64,000 nt of DNA. Origin: Alphaproteobacteria bacterium WMHbin7 (lineage in GTDB: Bacteria > Pseudomonadota > Alphaproteobacteria > Rhodospirillales > WMHbin7). The DNA lies in the NCBI GenBank assembly GCA_002753155.1, contig PDZW01000008.1:45936-109935 (forward strand), written 5' to 3'. The notes beneath the pieces were generated by a model, which was not told where the DNA came from, did not search any database, and worked only from the letters and a program-made list of their open reading frames with translations. A program made the translations under genes and the position numbers. Positions 9,080-17,820 of this stretch are shown one piece after another; positions within the stretch are counted from its first letter, which is position 1, and each line of letters begins with the position of its first letter.

Positions 9080-10359
9080 GCGGGAAGTGGCAATTTCGGC
9101 TCTTTTTCTTTCTTGCCGCAACGCTTGCTCTGTCTGCTTGCGCTGACGACAAAAAATACTTCGAGGTCGGCCTCAAGGACTCCGAACTGGGAAAGCCCGT
9201 CATGACCGAGGCGCAAACGGCAAGTATTTTCTCTGCCCCCCAGATACTCGAAACCTATCGCCTTGAGAATTTGAAGCCTGCTGCAAGGCCTTCCAAGGAA
9301 ACAGATGAGGGTGGCTATTGGTTCTCCGCAGACAAGCATGAGCAACTGGTGCGTACGTCAGGAAATCTGATCAAGGATGAAAAACTCAATGCGTATGTCA
9401 AAGGAATCATATGCCGACTGGCTGGCCCCTATTGCCCGGGGATCCGCCTCTACATCATGCGCATTCCGCAACTTAATGCAAACGTGATGGCCAACGGAAC
9501 GACCCAGGTTTGGTCTGGCCTGTTATTAAGATCCAGAGACGAGGCAGAGCTTGCCGCTGTTCTTGGACACGAATTCGGTCATTACCTGCGTCGGCACACC
9601 CTTCAGAGCCAGCGTCACATCATCGAGCAAACGAATATGGCGACCCTTTACACGCTGGGAGCTTTTTTGGGTGGGGCCCCGGCAGGATCGGTCGATCTCA
9701 TGAACATGGCGACAAACTCCAGCATCCTTGCCTTTTCCAGAAATCATGAGCGCGAGGCCGATGGATACGGTCTGCGTTTGCTCTATGAAAACAAGTATGA
9801 CCTCAGCGCCCCCTCTGAAGTCTGGAAACGCGCGATCGATGAGGGAAAGAGAGCCGGGCAGGATGGGCCGCTTAATCCCTACTCATCAACGCACCCACCC
9901 GATTTGGAAAGGCAGGCCGAACTTAAGAGGCTCGCTGATGTTCTCTCGCCCACCCTCATCTCCCAGGACAAGGGGCGGGAACGGTATCTCGAACACATCC
10001 TCCCCCACCGCGCATCTTTTCTGGAAGTTGAAATCACAAAGAACCCTCAGAAAGCCTCTCTTGCCCTGCTGGATATCCTGATCGAGGATGGCGTGCGCCT
10101 GGGAGAACTTTACTACTTCAAGGGAGAGGTTTTTAGAAGAAGCGCCAAGAAAAATGGGGCTGAAGAAGCGCTAAAATTCTACAAGAAGGCCATTGAGGCG
10201 GAAGGTGCTCCGGTCGAAGTCTTTAGATCCATGGCCCTGGCAGAGTTATCTTTGCAAAAGAAGGAAGAGGCCAAAAGGAATTTTGATATTTATCTTCAAA
10301 AGGCACCTAGCGCATCTGATGCACAGATCGTCCGCATGCAGATGGAGGCTTTGAAATGA
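9073..10359 (+). CDS. M48 family metalloprotease lipoprotein with C-terminal helical repeats
   Basis: A 428-residue lipoprotein (lipobox LSA-C) carrying a zinc peptidase domain of family M48. HEFGHYLRRH gives HExxH, and the third ligand lies in NHEREADGYGLRLL. The peptidase covers about residues 75-290. The last 110 residues look like TPR-type helices (GEVFRRSAKKNGAEEALKFYKKAIEAE), as in BepA. BepA-like proteases act on outer-membrane protein assembly, so an envelope quality-control role is likely. I prefer the ATG at 9073, which overlaps the previous gene, to the TTG at 9064. The next gene begins inside its stop. Confidence 0.85.
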   Translation: MLSGKWQFRLFFFLAATLALSACADDKKYFEVGLKDSELGKPVMTEAQTASIFSAPQILETYRLENLKPAARPSKETDEGGYWFSADKHEQLVRTSGNLIKDEKLNAYVKGIICRLAGPYCPGIRLYIMRIPQLNANVMANGTTQVWSGLLLRSRDEAELAAVLGHEFGHYLRRHTLQSQRHIIEQTNMATLYTLGAFLGGAPAGSVDLMNMATNSSILAFSRNHEREADGYGLRLLYENKYDLSAPSEVWKRAIDEGKRAGQDGPLNPYSSTHPPDLERQAELKRLADVLSPTLISQDKGRERYLEHILPHRASFLEVEITKNPQKASLALLDILIEDGVRLGELYYFKGEVFRRSAKKNGAEEALKFYKKAIEAEGAPVEVFRSMALAELSLQKKEEAKRNFDIYLQKAPSASDAQIVRMQMEALK

Positions 10360-10928
10360 GGAAGCTCCTGGCCTTTCTTTTTGTTTCGTGTCTCGCACTT
10401 TCCGGCTGTGCCTATTATTCCCTGATTCCCCAGGGGGGCTCGGTCAATGTCGTGGGGGAATATCTGGTCAAAACGGATGGCTCCTGGAATTCAAGGTCCT
10501 ATTCCGATTCCGTTGCCTGGACAAAACACGGACCACGGCTAGACGGCCTCATGTTTTTTACCGCCACCGAAGACGGAAAACGACTTATGGACACCCCTTT
10601 CATGTCAGAGAAAAAGGGGCCAACCTTCAAAAAGGGCATGACCTTCCTGGAATTTCCAGACCTGTTGAATGGCGTCCTGGCCTCACTTCAATTTGTGGAC
10701 GTCCGGATCACCAAGATGACACCCTCTGAGCTTGGCGATGCCAAGGCCCTGCGCATGGACTTTACGATGAAAACCGAGAACGGGCCGAACCTGAAGGGCT
10801 TTGCCCGAATGGCCAACAAGAATGACCGGCTGCTCTTCATTCTTTTTTATTCAGAAGAATCCACCTACTACCCCCTGGTTGCGCCGGAGGCGGAGAGAAT
10901 AACCGCCGAACTCCGTTTACTAAAATAG
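10356..10928 (+). CDS. Hypothetical lipoprotein
   Basis: A 190-residue protein with a clear lipoprotein signal (ALSG-C, Cys at residue 18). No known domain was recognised. The mature part has a repeating beta-like pattern (VNVVGEYLVKTDGSWNS, VAWTKHGPRLDGLMFF) and ends with ERITAELRLLK. Its ATG overlaps the TGA of the M48 protease gene, so it is translated together with it. The context suggests a partner or substrate-presenting factor of that protease in the envelope; this is inference. Confidence 0.75.
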   Translation: MRKLLAFLFVSCLALSGCAYYSLIPQGGSVNVVGEYLVKTDGSWNSRSYSDSVAWTKHGPRLDGLMFFTATEDGKRLMDTPFMSEKKGPTFKKGMTFLEFPDLLNGVLASLQFVDVRITKMTPSELGDAKALRMDFTMKTENGPNLKGFARMANKNDRLLFILFYSEESTYYPLVAPEAERITAELRLLK

Positions 10929-10942
10929 CCTGACTTGTGGTT

Positions 10943-10979
10943 TGACCTAATACAAAGTATAAGTTTTCCATTAGGTTAA
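10943..10979. repeat. Inverted repeat upstream of hldD
   Basis: ACCTAAT and ATTAGGT face each other across about 20 bp, in the 64-bp AT-rich gap before hldD. A TTGACC overlaps the left arm. It may be an operator or a weak transcript end for the upstream operon; nothing further can be said. Confidence 0.35.
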
Positions 10980-10992
10980 ATGGAGATCGGCG

Positions 10993-11979
10993 ATGTATGT
11001 GGTGACCGGAGGGGCCGGATTTATCGGCTCGAACATCGTGGCGGCCCTCGAGGCCAGGGGCATTACCGACATCGTGGTGGTTGATCGCCTGCGCTCGAAC
11101 GAGAAGTGGCGCAATCTGGCCAAGCGCGAACTGGCCGATATCGTAGCACCTGAGAATCTGTTCCAGTATCTCGACGCCAACGCCGACGCCATCAAATGCA
11201 TCTTTCACATGGGCGCCATTTCGGCGACCACCGAGAAGGATGCCGACCTCATCATCACCAATAATTTCCGCCTCTCGCTGGCCCTTTGGGTCTGGTGTAC
11301 GGCCAATCATGTGCGCCTGATCTACGCCTCGTCGGCCGCCACCTACGGCGATGGCGAGGCGGGCTTTAACGACGACAGTTCGCCAGAGGGTCTGGCCCAT
11401 CTGCATCCCATGAACGCCTATGGCTGGTCGAAGCATCTGTTCGACCGCAGGGTGGCGCGCCTGATGCACAATCCCAAGGCCTGTCCCCCGCAGTGGGTTG
11501 GCTTGAAGTTTTTCAATGTCTATGGCCCCAACGAACATCACAAGGGCGGACAGAAAAGCGTGGTGGCGCAGATATTTCCGCAGGCCGAGGGCGGCAATCC
11601 GGCGCATCTGTTCCGCTCGCACAATCCGAAATATCCGGATGGCGGCCAGTTGCGCGACTTCGTCTATATCGACGACTGCGTGGATGTGATGATGTGGCTG
11701 CTCGACAACCCGCATGTGAGCGGGCTTTACAACCTGGGCACCGGACAGGCCCGCAGCTTCCTCGATCTGGCAAGCTCGGTCTATCGGGCACTGGGCAAGG
11801 AGCCCTATATCAAATACATCGATACGCCCACCGAGATTCGCTCGAAATACCAGTATTTCACCGAAGCCCGCATGGCGCGTCTGCGCGCCGCCGGTTATGT
11901 GCGCCCCTTCACCTCGCTGGAAGACGGTGTTACACGCTACGTACAGAAATACCTCGCCAGCCCCGATCCCTACAAATAA
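10993..11979 (+). CDS. hldD: ADP-L-glycero-D-manno-heptose 6-epimerase
   Basis: A 328-residue epimerase of the extended SDR family. It makes ADP-L-glycero-D-manno-heptose, the inner-core heptose donor for lipopolysaccharide. The nucleotide motif VTGGAGFIGSN is at residues 4-14, the early HldD signature VVDRLRSNEKWRNL follows, and the catalytic YxxxK is in NAYGWSKHLFD. The end RSKYQYFTEARMARLRAAGY is typical of the family. Length matches E. coli HldD. It opens a run of co-directional genes ending near 15500, with lgt starting 16 nt after its stop. Confidence 0.95.
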   Translation: MYVVTGGAGFIGSNIVAALEARGITDIVVVDRLRSNEKWRNLAKRELADIVAPENLFQYLDANADAIKCIFHMGAISATTEKDADLIITNNFRLSLALWVWCTANHVRLIYASSAATYGDGEAGFNDDSSPEGLAHLHPMNAYGWSKHLFDRRVARLMHNPKACPPQWVGLKFFNVYGPNEHHKGGQKSVVAQIFPQAEGGNPAHLFRSHNPKYPDGGQLRDFVYIDDCVDVMMWLLDNPHVSGLYNLGTGQARSFLDLASSVYRALGKEPYIKYIDTPTEIRSKYQYFTEARMARLRAAGYVRPFTSLEDGVTRYVQKYLASPDPYK

Positions 11980-11995
11980 GTCAGGGCGCACGCTC

Positions 11996-12799
11996 ATGGG
12001 TCTGTTCGCCCTTCCCTTTCCGGCCTTCGATCCGGTGATCATCTCGATTGGCCCCTTGGCGATCCGCTGGTATGCCTTGGCCTATATCTTCGGCCTGGTG
12101 CTGGGCTGGCGCTATGTGCGCCGCCTATGCATCCATTCGCCCCATCCCATGACGCCTGAGCAGGTCGATGATTTTCTGACCTGGGCCACGCTGGGCGTCG
12201 TTCTGGGCGGCCGCCTGGGCTATGTGCTGTTCTATCAGCCCCAGCATTATCTGACACATCCCTTGGAGATTTTCTTCGTCTGGCAGGGCGGCATGTCTTT
12301 TCATGGAGGGGCGGCAGGCGTCATCGCCGCCCTTTGGCTGTTTGCCAGCAAGCACAAGCTGTCTTTCCTGCGCATCGGCGATGTGGTCTGTGCCGCCGTT
12401 CCCATCGGGCTTTTGCTGGGACGCATCGCCAATTTCATCAATGGCGAATTATGGGGCCGTCAGGCTCCCGACGACCTGCCCTGGGCCATGATCTTTCCGA
12501 CAGGCGGGCCGGTGGCGCGCCATCCCAGCCAGCTTTACGAGGCAGCTCTTGAGGGGGCGCTGCTGTTCCTGGTCATGGCTCTTCTGTGGCGCAATGAAAA
12601 ACTGCGCGCCAAGCCCGGATTCCTGGCAGGGGCCTTTCTCGCGGGCTATGGCATCACGCGCTCGGTGGCCGAGCTTTTCCGCCAGCCCGACGCCTTTCTA
12701 GGCTTTCTGGCGGGCGGGGCCACCATGGGCCAGCTTCTGTCGGTGCCCATGGTTCTGGTTGGCGCAGGACTGATGCTTTTCGTCTGGCGCAAGGCGTGA
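11996..12799 (+). CDS. lgt: Prolipoprotein diacylglyceryl transferase
   Basis: A 267-residue inner-membrane enzyme that moves diacylglycerol from phosphatidylglycerol to the lipobox Cys of prolipoproteins. The diagnostic signature GRIANFINGELWGR is at about residues 141-154, and HGGAAG precedes it. Seven membrane segments can be traced. The ATG at 11996 is the first in good context; the longer upstream frame overlaps hldD and lacks Lgt character. The stop overlaps the GTG of the next gene. At least seven lipoproteins in this window would be its substrates. Confidence 0.96.
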   Translation: MGLFALPFPAFDPVIISIGPLAIRWYALAYIFGLVLGWRYVRRLCIHSPHPMTPEQVDDFLTWATLGVVLGGRLGYVLFYQPQHYLTHPLEIFFVWQGGMSFHGGAAGVIAALWLFASKHKLSFLRIGDVVCAAVPIGLLLGRIANFINGELWGRQAPDDLPWAMIFPTGGPVARHPSQLYEAALEGALLFLVMALLWRNEKLRAKPGFLAGAFLAGYGITRSVAELFRQPDAFLGFLAGGATMGQLLSVPMVLVGAGLMLFVWRKA

Positions 12800-13869
12800 C
12801 CACAAACGCCCTTTTTGACATCCTGAAAGCAGAAGGCCCCGTTCCGGTCGAGCGATTCTTCGAGCTTTCGGTCAGCGCCTATTACGCCCAGGGCACTGCT
12901 TTCGGACGATCCGGCGACTTCACCACGGCTCCCGAGATCAGTCAGGTCTTCGGTGAATTGATCGGTGGCTGGTGCGCGCTGACCTGGGAAAGCCTGGGCA
13001 GGCCTGATCCCTTTTTGCTGGTGGAACTGGGGCCAGGGCGCGGCACCCTGATGGCCGATCTGATGCGCGCGGCCAGCCAGATGCCCGGCTTTTGTCAGGC
13101 ATCCCGGCTGCATCTGGTCGAGACCAGCCCTGCCTTGCGCCAGCAGCAGGCCGATGCGCTTTCCGCTTTCAACCCGGTCTGGCACGATACCCTGGCGACG
13201 ATCCCTAAGGATTTTCCTCTTCTCATCGTCGCCAATGAATTTCTGGATGCCCTGCCCATTCGCCAGTTCGTCCGCCAGCCAGACGGCTGGCACGAGCGTC
13301 TGGTCGAAATCGGCCCGAAGGGAACGGCTTGTTTCTGCCTGTCTCGCGAAACCTCCTCCGATGCCAAGGCTCTGCTGGCCCCCTCGCTGCAAGAGGCCCC
13401 CATCGGGGCTATCGCGGAAGCTTGCCCAGCAGCCTTGCGGCTGATCGATGAGATAGCGTTGCGTTTGCAAAGGCAGAAGGGAAGCGCTCTGTTCATCGAC
13501 TATGGCCCCCTGGAAAGCGGAATCGGCGACAGCCTTCAGGCCGTCAAGGGCCATGCCTTCGCGCCTGTCTTGGACAATCCCGGTCAGGTCGATCTGACCG
13601 CCCATGTCGATTTTGCCGCCCTAGCTCGCAGGGCAAGGGCTCAGGGACTTTGCGTCTGGGGGCCGGTCATGCAAGGTGTTTGGCTGCAGCGCCTGGGCAT
13701 TCTGGAGCGGACCCGAAGCCTTGCCCAAGGCGCCAAGCCCTTACAAAATGAATTGCTTCTTTCAGGAACCCGGCGCTTGATCGATCCAAAGGAAATGGGC
13801 ACTCTGTTCAAGCTGTTGGCGCTTACCCTTCCCGGCTTTCCCGTTCCATCTGGTTTCGAGGTGTCATGA
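12796..13869 (+). CDS. SAM-dependent methyltransferase of the MidA/NDUFAF7 family
   Basis: A 357-residue class I methyltransferase of the Methyltransf_28 group. It shows AFGRSGDFTTAPEISQVFGE near the N-terminus, the SAM motif ELGPGRGTLMADLMRA at about residue 75, and the VANEFLDALPIRQF motif around residue 145. The mitochondrial homologue NDUFAF7 dimethylates an arginine of the NDUFS2 subunit of complex I; the bacterial target is likely similar but unproven. It starts with GTG overlapping the lgt stop and overlaps pgeF by 4 nt. The order lgt-methyltransferase-pgeF is common in alphaproteobacteria. Confidence 0.9.
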   Translation: MTTNALFDILKAEGPVPVERFFELSVSAYYAQGTAFGRSGDFTTAPEISQVFGELIGGWCALTWESLGRPDPFLLVELGPGRGTLMADLMRAASQMPGFCQASRLHLVETSPALRQQQADALSAFNPVWHDTLATIPKDFPLLIVANEFLDALPIRQFVRQPDGWHERLVEIGPKGTACFCLSRETSSDAKALLAPSLQEAPIGAIAEACPAALRLIDEIALRLQRQKGSALFIDYGPLESGIGDSLQAVKGHAFAPVLDNPGQVDLTAHVDFAALARRARAQGLCVWGPVMQGVWLQRLGILERTRSLAQGAKPLQNELLLSGTRRLIDPKEMGTLFKLLALTLPGFPVPSGFEVS

Positions 13870-14633
13870 TTACCGTTTCTGCACTGAACGATGTCTCCCG
13901 GGTCCGGCACGGATTTTTCACGCGCCAAGGCGGCGTCAGCGAGGGAATTTACGAGTCCCTGAATTGCGGTTTCGGCTCCGGCGATGCGCCCGAGAAGGTT
14001 GCGGCCAATCGACTGGCCGCCCTTGCCATGATGGACCAGACGCCAAGTCAGTTGGTTACGGCGCGCCAGGAACATACGATCAGGGCCATTACCGTCGATG
14101 CCCCCTTCGCCGAGGATCAAAGACCGGTGGCCGATGCGCTGGTCACCAACAAGCGCGGCCTGGTGCTGGGCGTTCTGACGGCGGACTGTGCTCCGGTTCT
14201 GATTGCCGACGGCAAGGCAGGCGTGGTGGCGGCGGCCCATGCCGGCTGGCGCGGCGCACTGGCCGGCATCCTGGAAGCCACGCTGAAGGAAATGGTCAAT
14301 CTGGGAGCCAAGCCCACCAACATGGTGGTCGCCGTAGGGCCTTCGATCACAAGGCGCTCCTATGAAGTCAGCGAGGATTTCGTCAACGCCTTCATGGCCG
14401 AGACCAATGAGAACGGCTATTTCTTCCAAGAATCCGTTGTCGAGGGGCGCTATAAATTCGACCTGCCGGGCTATATTTCGCGAAAGTTGTCACGTTTGGG
14501 CGTGTCGATGGTGACCATGACGCCCTGCGACACCTGCCTGGAGGCCGAGCGCTTTTTCAGCTATCGCCGGTCCTGCCTGATGGGCGAAACCGCTTATGGC
14601 CGTCAGTTGTCGGCCATCGTCATCGAGGAATGA
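13866..14633 (+). CDS. pgeF: Peptidoglycan editing factor PgeF (laccase-domain protein)
   Basis: A 255-residue member of the YfiH/PgeF family. PgeF removes wrongly built muropeptide precursors carrying L-Ser in place of L-Ala; it was earlier annotated as polyphenol oxidase. Visible signatures are RHGFFTRQGGVSEG at the N-terminus, DCAPVLIADG with the metal-site Cys, and AAHAGWRGALAGILEAT with the metal-site His. The end FFSYRR is also typical. The ATG overlaps the methyltransferase stop and the next gene overlaps its own stop, so all three are one unit. Confidence 0.93.
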   Translation: MITVSALNDVSRVRHGFFTRQGGVSEGIYESLNCGFGSGDAPEKVAANRLAALAMMDQTPSQLVTARQEHTIRAITVDAPFAEDQRPVADALVTNKRGLVLGVLTADCAPVLIADGKAGVVAAAHAGWRGALAGILEATLKEMVNLGAKPTNMVVAVGPSITRRSYEVSEDFVNAFMAETNENGYFFQESVVEGRYKFDLPGYISRKLSRLGVSMVTMTPCDTCLEAERFFSYRRSCLMGETAYGRQLSAIVIEE

Positions 14634-15502
14634 CCCTTTTCCGATTTGCTATAATACCGGGCTTGGCCCTTTTGCTGGCCGCCTGTCCCCAACTGCCGCG
14701 CCCCTTCGAACATGAAAGGGCGAACCCGCTGCTTGATCTCGACGACCGGGCGGGTGTGGTGCTGGCGTTTGATTCCGACATTCCCGCCGATTTCGCCAAA
14801 GCCGTGCAGACGGCCCTGGCCAAACAGGACGTACCAGCCCGAATCGAGGCTGCCCCCAAGGGTGCTTTGCCCCTGAAACTTCGCCAGCGCAGAGAATCGC
14901 TTTCGCCAGAATCTGACCGACTGGAACTGTTCTGGGAACTGCATGATGCAGAGGGACTGGTCATCGATCATTTCGACCAGCAGGCTCGCGTCGGCGCGAA
15001 AGACTGGGCGCAAGGTGCGTCACCCTTGATGAAACGCCTGGCCGAGGAAGCCGCACCCCGGCTGGCCCGTCTGATGCCGGTGGAGGAAGGGACGCGACCC
15101 TCCGACTCGCCTCTGGCCACGGCAAAAAGACCGCGCCTGCTGCTGGAAAGCGTGGAAGGTGCCCCCGGCGATGGCAACACAGCCCTTACCGGCTCTATGC
15201 GCCTGGCTCTGTCTGCCAAGGGAATCTTGATGGCGGCCAGCCCCGAGGCCGACGTGTTTCGTCTGAAGGCCAAGGTACGGGTGGAGAAAACACCCCCTGC
15301 CGGGCAAAGCCTGCATATCGACTGGATACTGTCCGATCCCATGGGCGCTGAAATGGCCGTTCTGGAGCAAGACGGTGCCGTCCCCGAGGGGCTTTTGGAC
15401 AAGCCCTGGGGACCCTTGGCGCGCGAAATCGTGGCCGGAACCGCTCAGGAACTGGCGGGGCTGCTGAAAGAAGCTGGAATCTCTCTTAAACCCCGCTCTT
15501 GA
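14630..15502 (+). CDS. Hypothetical lipoprotein
   Basis: A 290-residue protein with a lipoprotein signal (LLAA-C, Cys at residue 19) and no domain I recognise. The mature part alternates strands and helices (AGVVLAFDSDIPADFAKAVQTALAKQ) and ends with a helix ELAGLLKEAGISLKP. The ATGA overlap with pgeF ties its expression to cell-wall editing and lipoprotein maturation genes. Similar lipoproteins follow pgeF in related genomes, to my recollection. Function unknown. Confidence 0.7.
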   Translation: MTLFRFAIIPGLALLLAACPQLPRPFEHERANPLLDLDDRAGVVLAFDSDIPADFAKAVQTALAKQDVPARIEAAPKGALPLKLRQRRESLSPESDRLELFWELHDAEGLVIDHFDQQARVGAKDWAQGASPLMKRLAEEAAPRLARLMPVEEGTRPSDSPLATAKRPRLLLESVEGAPGDGNTALTGSMRLALSAKGILMAASPEADVFRLKAKVRVEKTPPAGQSLHIDWILSDPMGAEMAVLEQDGAVPEGLLDKPWGPLAREIVAGTAQELAGLLKEAGISLKPRS

Positions 15503-15558
15503 CCCGGAGGCTTTGATGCCTCAGCTTCTTGCCCATAAAATTAAGGAGGTCTTTCACC

Positions 15559-15990
15559 ATGTCTACCGCAGGCCTGCTGCCGCATATCACGGCGACCCTG
15601 AACGCGCTTTCTTCCTTGCTGCTGATTGCCGGATTTCTTCTGGTGCGTTTTGGCAACCGCGACACCCACCGCAAGGTGATGATGGGCGCCCTGGCCTCTT
15701 CGGCCCTCTTTCTGGCTTTCTATCTGGTTTACCACTTCACGGCCCCGGTCTTCGTCTTTCCCGGTCCTGACTCAGTCAAACCGCTCTACTACACCCTGCT
15801 GATCAGCCATGTGGTGCTGTCGCTGGTTATCCTGCCCTTCATCTTCCTGACCGTTAAGCGCGCCCTGGCGGGTGCCGTGGATCGCCACCGGCCCATGGCT
15901 CGTTTCACCCTGCCCGTCTGGCTGTATGTCTCGGTTTCGGGCTTCGTGGTCTATCTGATGCTCTATCACGTCTATCCGCCCGCCGCGTGA
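15559..15990 (+). CDS. DUF420 family membrane protein
   Basis: A 143-residue integral membrane protein with four predicted helices (LLLIAGFLLVRFG; ALFLAFYLVYHFTAP; YYTLLISHVVLSLVILPFIF; LPVWLYVSVSGFVVYLML). His residues in YHFTAP, ISHV and LYHVYPP are spaced as in DUF420/CtaM-like proteins that accompany heme-copper oxidases. AAGGAGG 9 nt before ATG 15559 fixes the start. The next gene, an oxidase subunit I, overlaps by 1 nt (TGATG), so this is probably an assembly or accessory subunit of that enzyme. Confidence 0.8.
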   Translation: MSTAGLLPHITATLNALSSLLLIAGFLLVRFGNRDTHRKVMMGALASSALFLAFYLVYHFTAPVFVFPGPDSVKPLYYTLLISHVVLSLVILPFIFLTVKRALAGAVDRHRPMARFTLPVWLYVSVSGFVVYLMLYHVYPPAA

Positions 15991-17348
15991 TGGAAGGACT
16001 TAAAAGCGATATCGAGCGAACCGGCTTAGGAGCGGAAGTCCGCGCCTGGGCCTTGCTTGCCATCGCCGCCCTGGCCGTGGCCGGGGTGTTCGCCCTGCTG
16101 CTGGCGCTTTCGCGCACGCCGCATGTGCAAGAGCTGATGCCCTGGTCCTGGCAGAGCTTCTTTCACAAGGGCCTGATCACGCATGTCATCTTTTCCTTCA
16201 TCGTCTGGTTCGTGGCCGTTCAAGGCCTGATCAGCACGGTCGCCACGGCAAAAGCCGCCCCAAGCACTGGCATGCGCCTTAAACTTCTGGGGCCGGTCGC
16301 CCTGGTTGCGACGGTGCTGTCCTATGCGCTTCTTTCGGCCCCCGCCCTCTTGGATCGCGGCCCTCCTTCGCTCAACAATTATGTGCCGGTGCTGGACGAC
16401 CCGCTTTACTACGCAGGCGTCACCATCCTGTTCCTGGGTGTCGGACTGTCGGCGCTGCGCCTTCTTCTGCAGTTGATCGGAAACAAGGCCCGCCTCGATT
16501 GTTTCGCCTACGGAACCAGCATCGCTGCCGCCCTGTATCTGATCGCCCTGTTCTGCCTGCTTCTGACCTGGATGCAGTTGCCCATCGGCCTTGAGATGCC
16601 GACCCGCAACGAACATCTGTTCTGGGGCCCCGGCCATCTTTTGCAATTCTGCAACGTGGCCCTTCTGATCACCGGCTGGCAACTTTTGTCGAATGCCCTG
16701 CCCGAGCGCCTGTTCCGCCCGCTGCTCTTCAGCCTGATTCCCTTTTCCCTGGCAGGCATCGCCTTCCTTGCTCTGCACGATCTGCCCAGTCTGGCGCTCA
16801 AACAATCCTATACCGACCTCTTGTGGTACGGCATGGCGCTGCAGCCTCTGATCGCCGGTCTGGCCGTGGCCCGCCATCTTCTGAGCCAGCCCAATCGCAA
16901 GGGAACGGCAGGCTGGGCGATGATGCTCTCGCTTCTGCTGTTCGGCGCGGGCGGCATCATGGGCTATTTCCTGGGTCCCAACGATACCCGCATTCCCTCG
17001 CACTACCATGCCGTGATCGGCGGGGTGAATCTGGTCTTTATGGGTCTTTATCTGACCTGGCTGCTGCCGATCCTGGAGCGGGTACCCAAGCGTCCGCGTC
17101 TGGCCACCGCCAGCGTCATTCTCTATGGCTTCGGCCAGTTCGCCTGGACCGCAGGCATGTTCCTGGCAGGGCTCATGGGTGTCGCGCGAAAGACGGCCGG
17201 GGCCGCTCAGGGCCTCGACAGTTCGGCCAAGATCGTTTCCATGAGCATCATGGGCGCAGGCGGCGTGATTGCCGTCGTCGGCGGCATTCTGTTTGTCGCC
17301 ATCGTCCTTGCCGCCCTTTTGAGAAAAAGGGGGCCGCATGGCGCGTAA
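15990..17348 (+). CDS. Heme-copper oxidase-like subunit I with a His-to-Asp change at the copper site
   Basis: A 452-residue membrane protein with about 12 helices and the layout of heme-copper oxidase subunit I. Candidate ligands: H65 on the second helix and H340 (SHYHAVIGG) for the low-spin heme, H338 for the active-site heme, and H209 or H216 (HLFWGPGH) for the second metal. Where oxidases carry a His-His pair, this protein reads H263-D264 (LHDLPS), and no cross-linking HPxVY Tyr motif is present. Such a loss of one metal His is known among nitric-oxide-reductase-type members, so NO or O2 could be the substrate. Start ATG 15990 overlaps the DUF420 stop. Confidence 0.8.
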   Translation: MEGLKSDIERTGLGAEVRAWALLAIAALAVAGVFALLLALSRTPHVQELMPWSWQSFFHKGLITHVIFSFIVWFVAVQGLISTVATAKAAPSTGMRLKLLGPVALVATVLSYALLSAPALLDRGPPSLNNYVPVLDDPLYYAGVTILFLGVGLSALRLLLQLIGNKARLDCFAYGTSIAAALYLIALFCLLLTWMQLPIGLEMPTRNEHLFWGPGHLLQFCNVALLITGWQLLSNALPERLFRPLLFSLIPFSLAGIAFLALHDLPSLALKQSYTDLLWYGMALQPLIAGLAVARHLLSQPNRKGTAGWAMMLSLLLFGAGGIMGYFLGPNDTRIPSHYHAVIGGVNLVFMGLYLTWLLPILERVPKRPRLATASVILYGFGQFAWTAGMFLAGLMGVARKTAGAAQGLDSSAKIVSMSIMGAGGVIAVVGGILFVAIVLAALLRKRGPHGA

Positions 17349-17820
17349 ACCCTTTTATCTCCGCCTCTTCTGGATGGCCATTGTGGTCTTGCTGGTGGCG
17401 TTGCCCGCCTGGCGGCGCAGCGACATACCCGCGCGCTACGGCATCGGCATGGAAGAGTTCAAGGCCAAGACCGAGGCCATGGTGGCGGCCTTTGCCACGG
17501 GGCGCGAGGAAGGCGGCATTCCGGTCATTCATCCGCCCGAGGGCGATGTGTATCTTATGGCGCATCAGTTCGGCTGGTACCCGGTTCTGGAAATGGAAGT
17601 GGGGCGCAGCTATCGCCTGCATGTCCTGTCCGAGGATGTCATGCACGGCTTTGCCGTCACCTTCGATCATGGCGCCGAGCGGCTTTTGATGCCTAATCAA
17701 GCTGAAATCGTGAGTTTAAGGCCCACGGTGCCCGGCCATTACCAGATCATCTGCGCCGATTATTGCGGCATCGAACACAACAGCATGCGCGCCCCGCTGA
17801 TCGTAACACCCAGGCGCTAA
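17338..17820 (+). CDS. Cytochrome oxidase subunit II-like protein with CuA site
   Basis: A 160-residue protein with one N-terminal anchor (LFWMAIVVLLVALPAW) and a periplasmic cupredoxin domain. The binuclear CuA ligands are all visible: His in EDVMHGFAV and the cluster CADYCGIEHNSM (C-x3-C-x3-H-x2-M). It should pass electrons from a periplasmic donor such as cytochrome c to the subunit I encoded upstream; the genes overlap by 11 nt. It is short for a subunit II (one anchor instead of two), as in b-type and related oxidases. Its end overlaps the convergent marR gene by 4 nt. Confidence 0.87.
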   Translation: MARKPFYLRLFWMAIVVLLVALPAWRRSDIPARYGIGMEEFKAKTEAMVAAFATGREEGGIPVIHPPEGDVYLMAHQFGWYPVLEMEVGRSYRLHVLSEDVMHGFAVTFDHGAERLLMPNQAEIVSLRPTVPGHYQIICADYCGIEHNSMRAPLIVTPRR

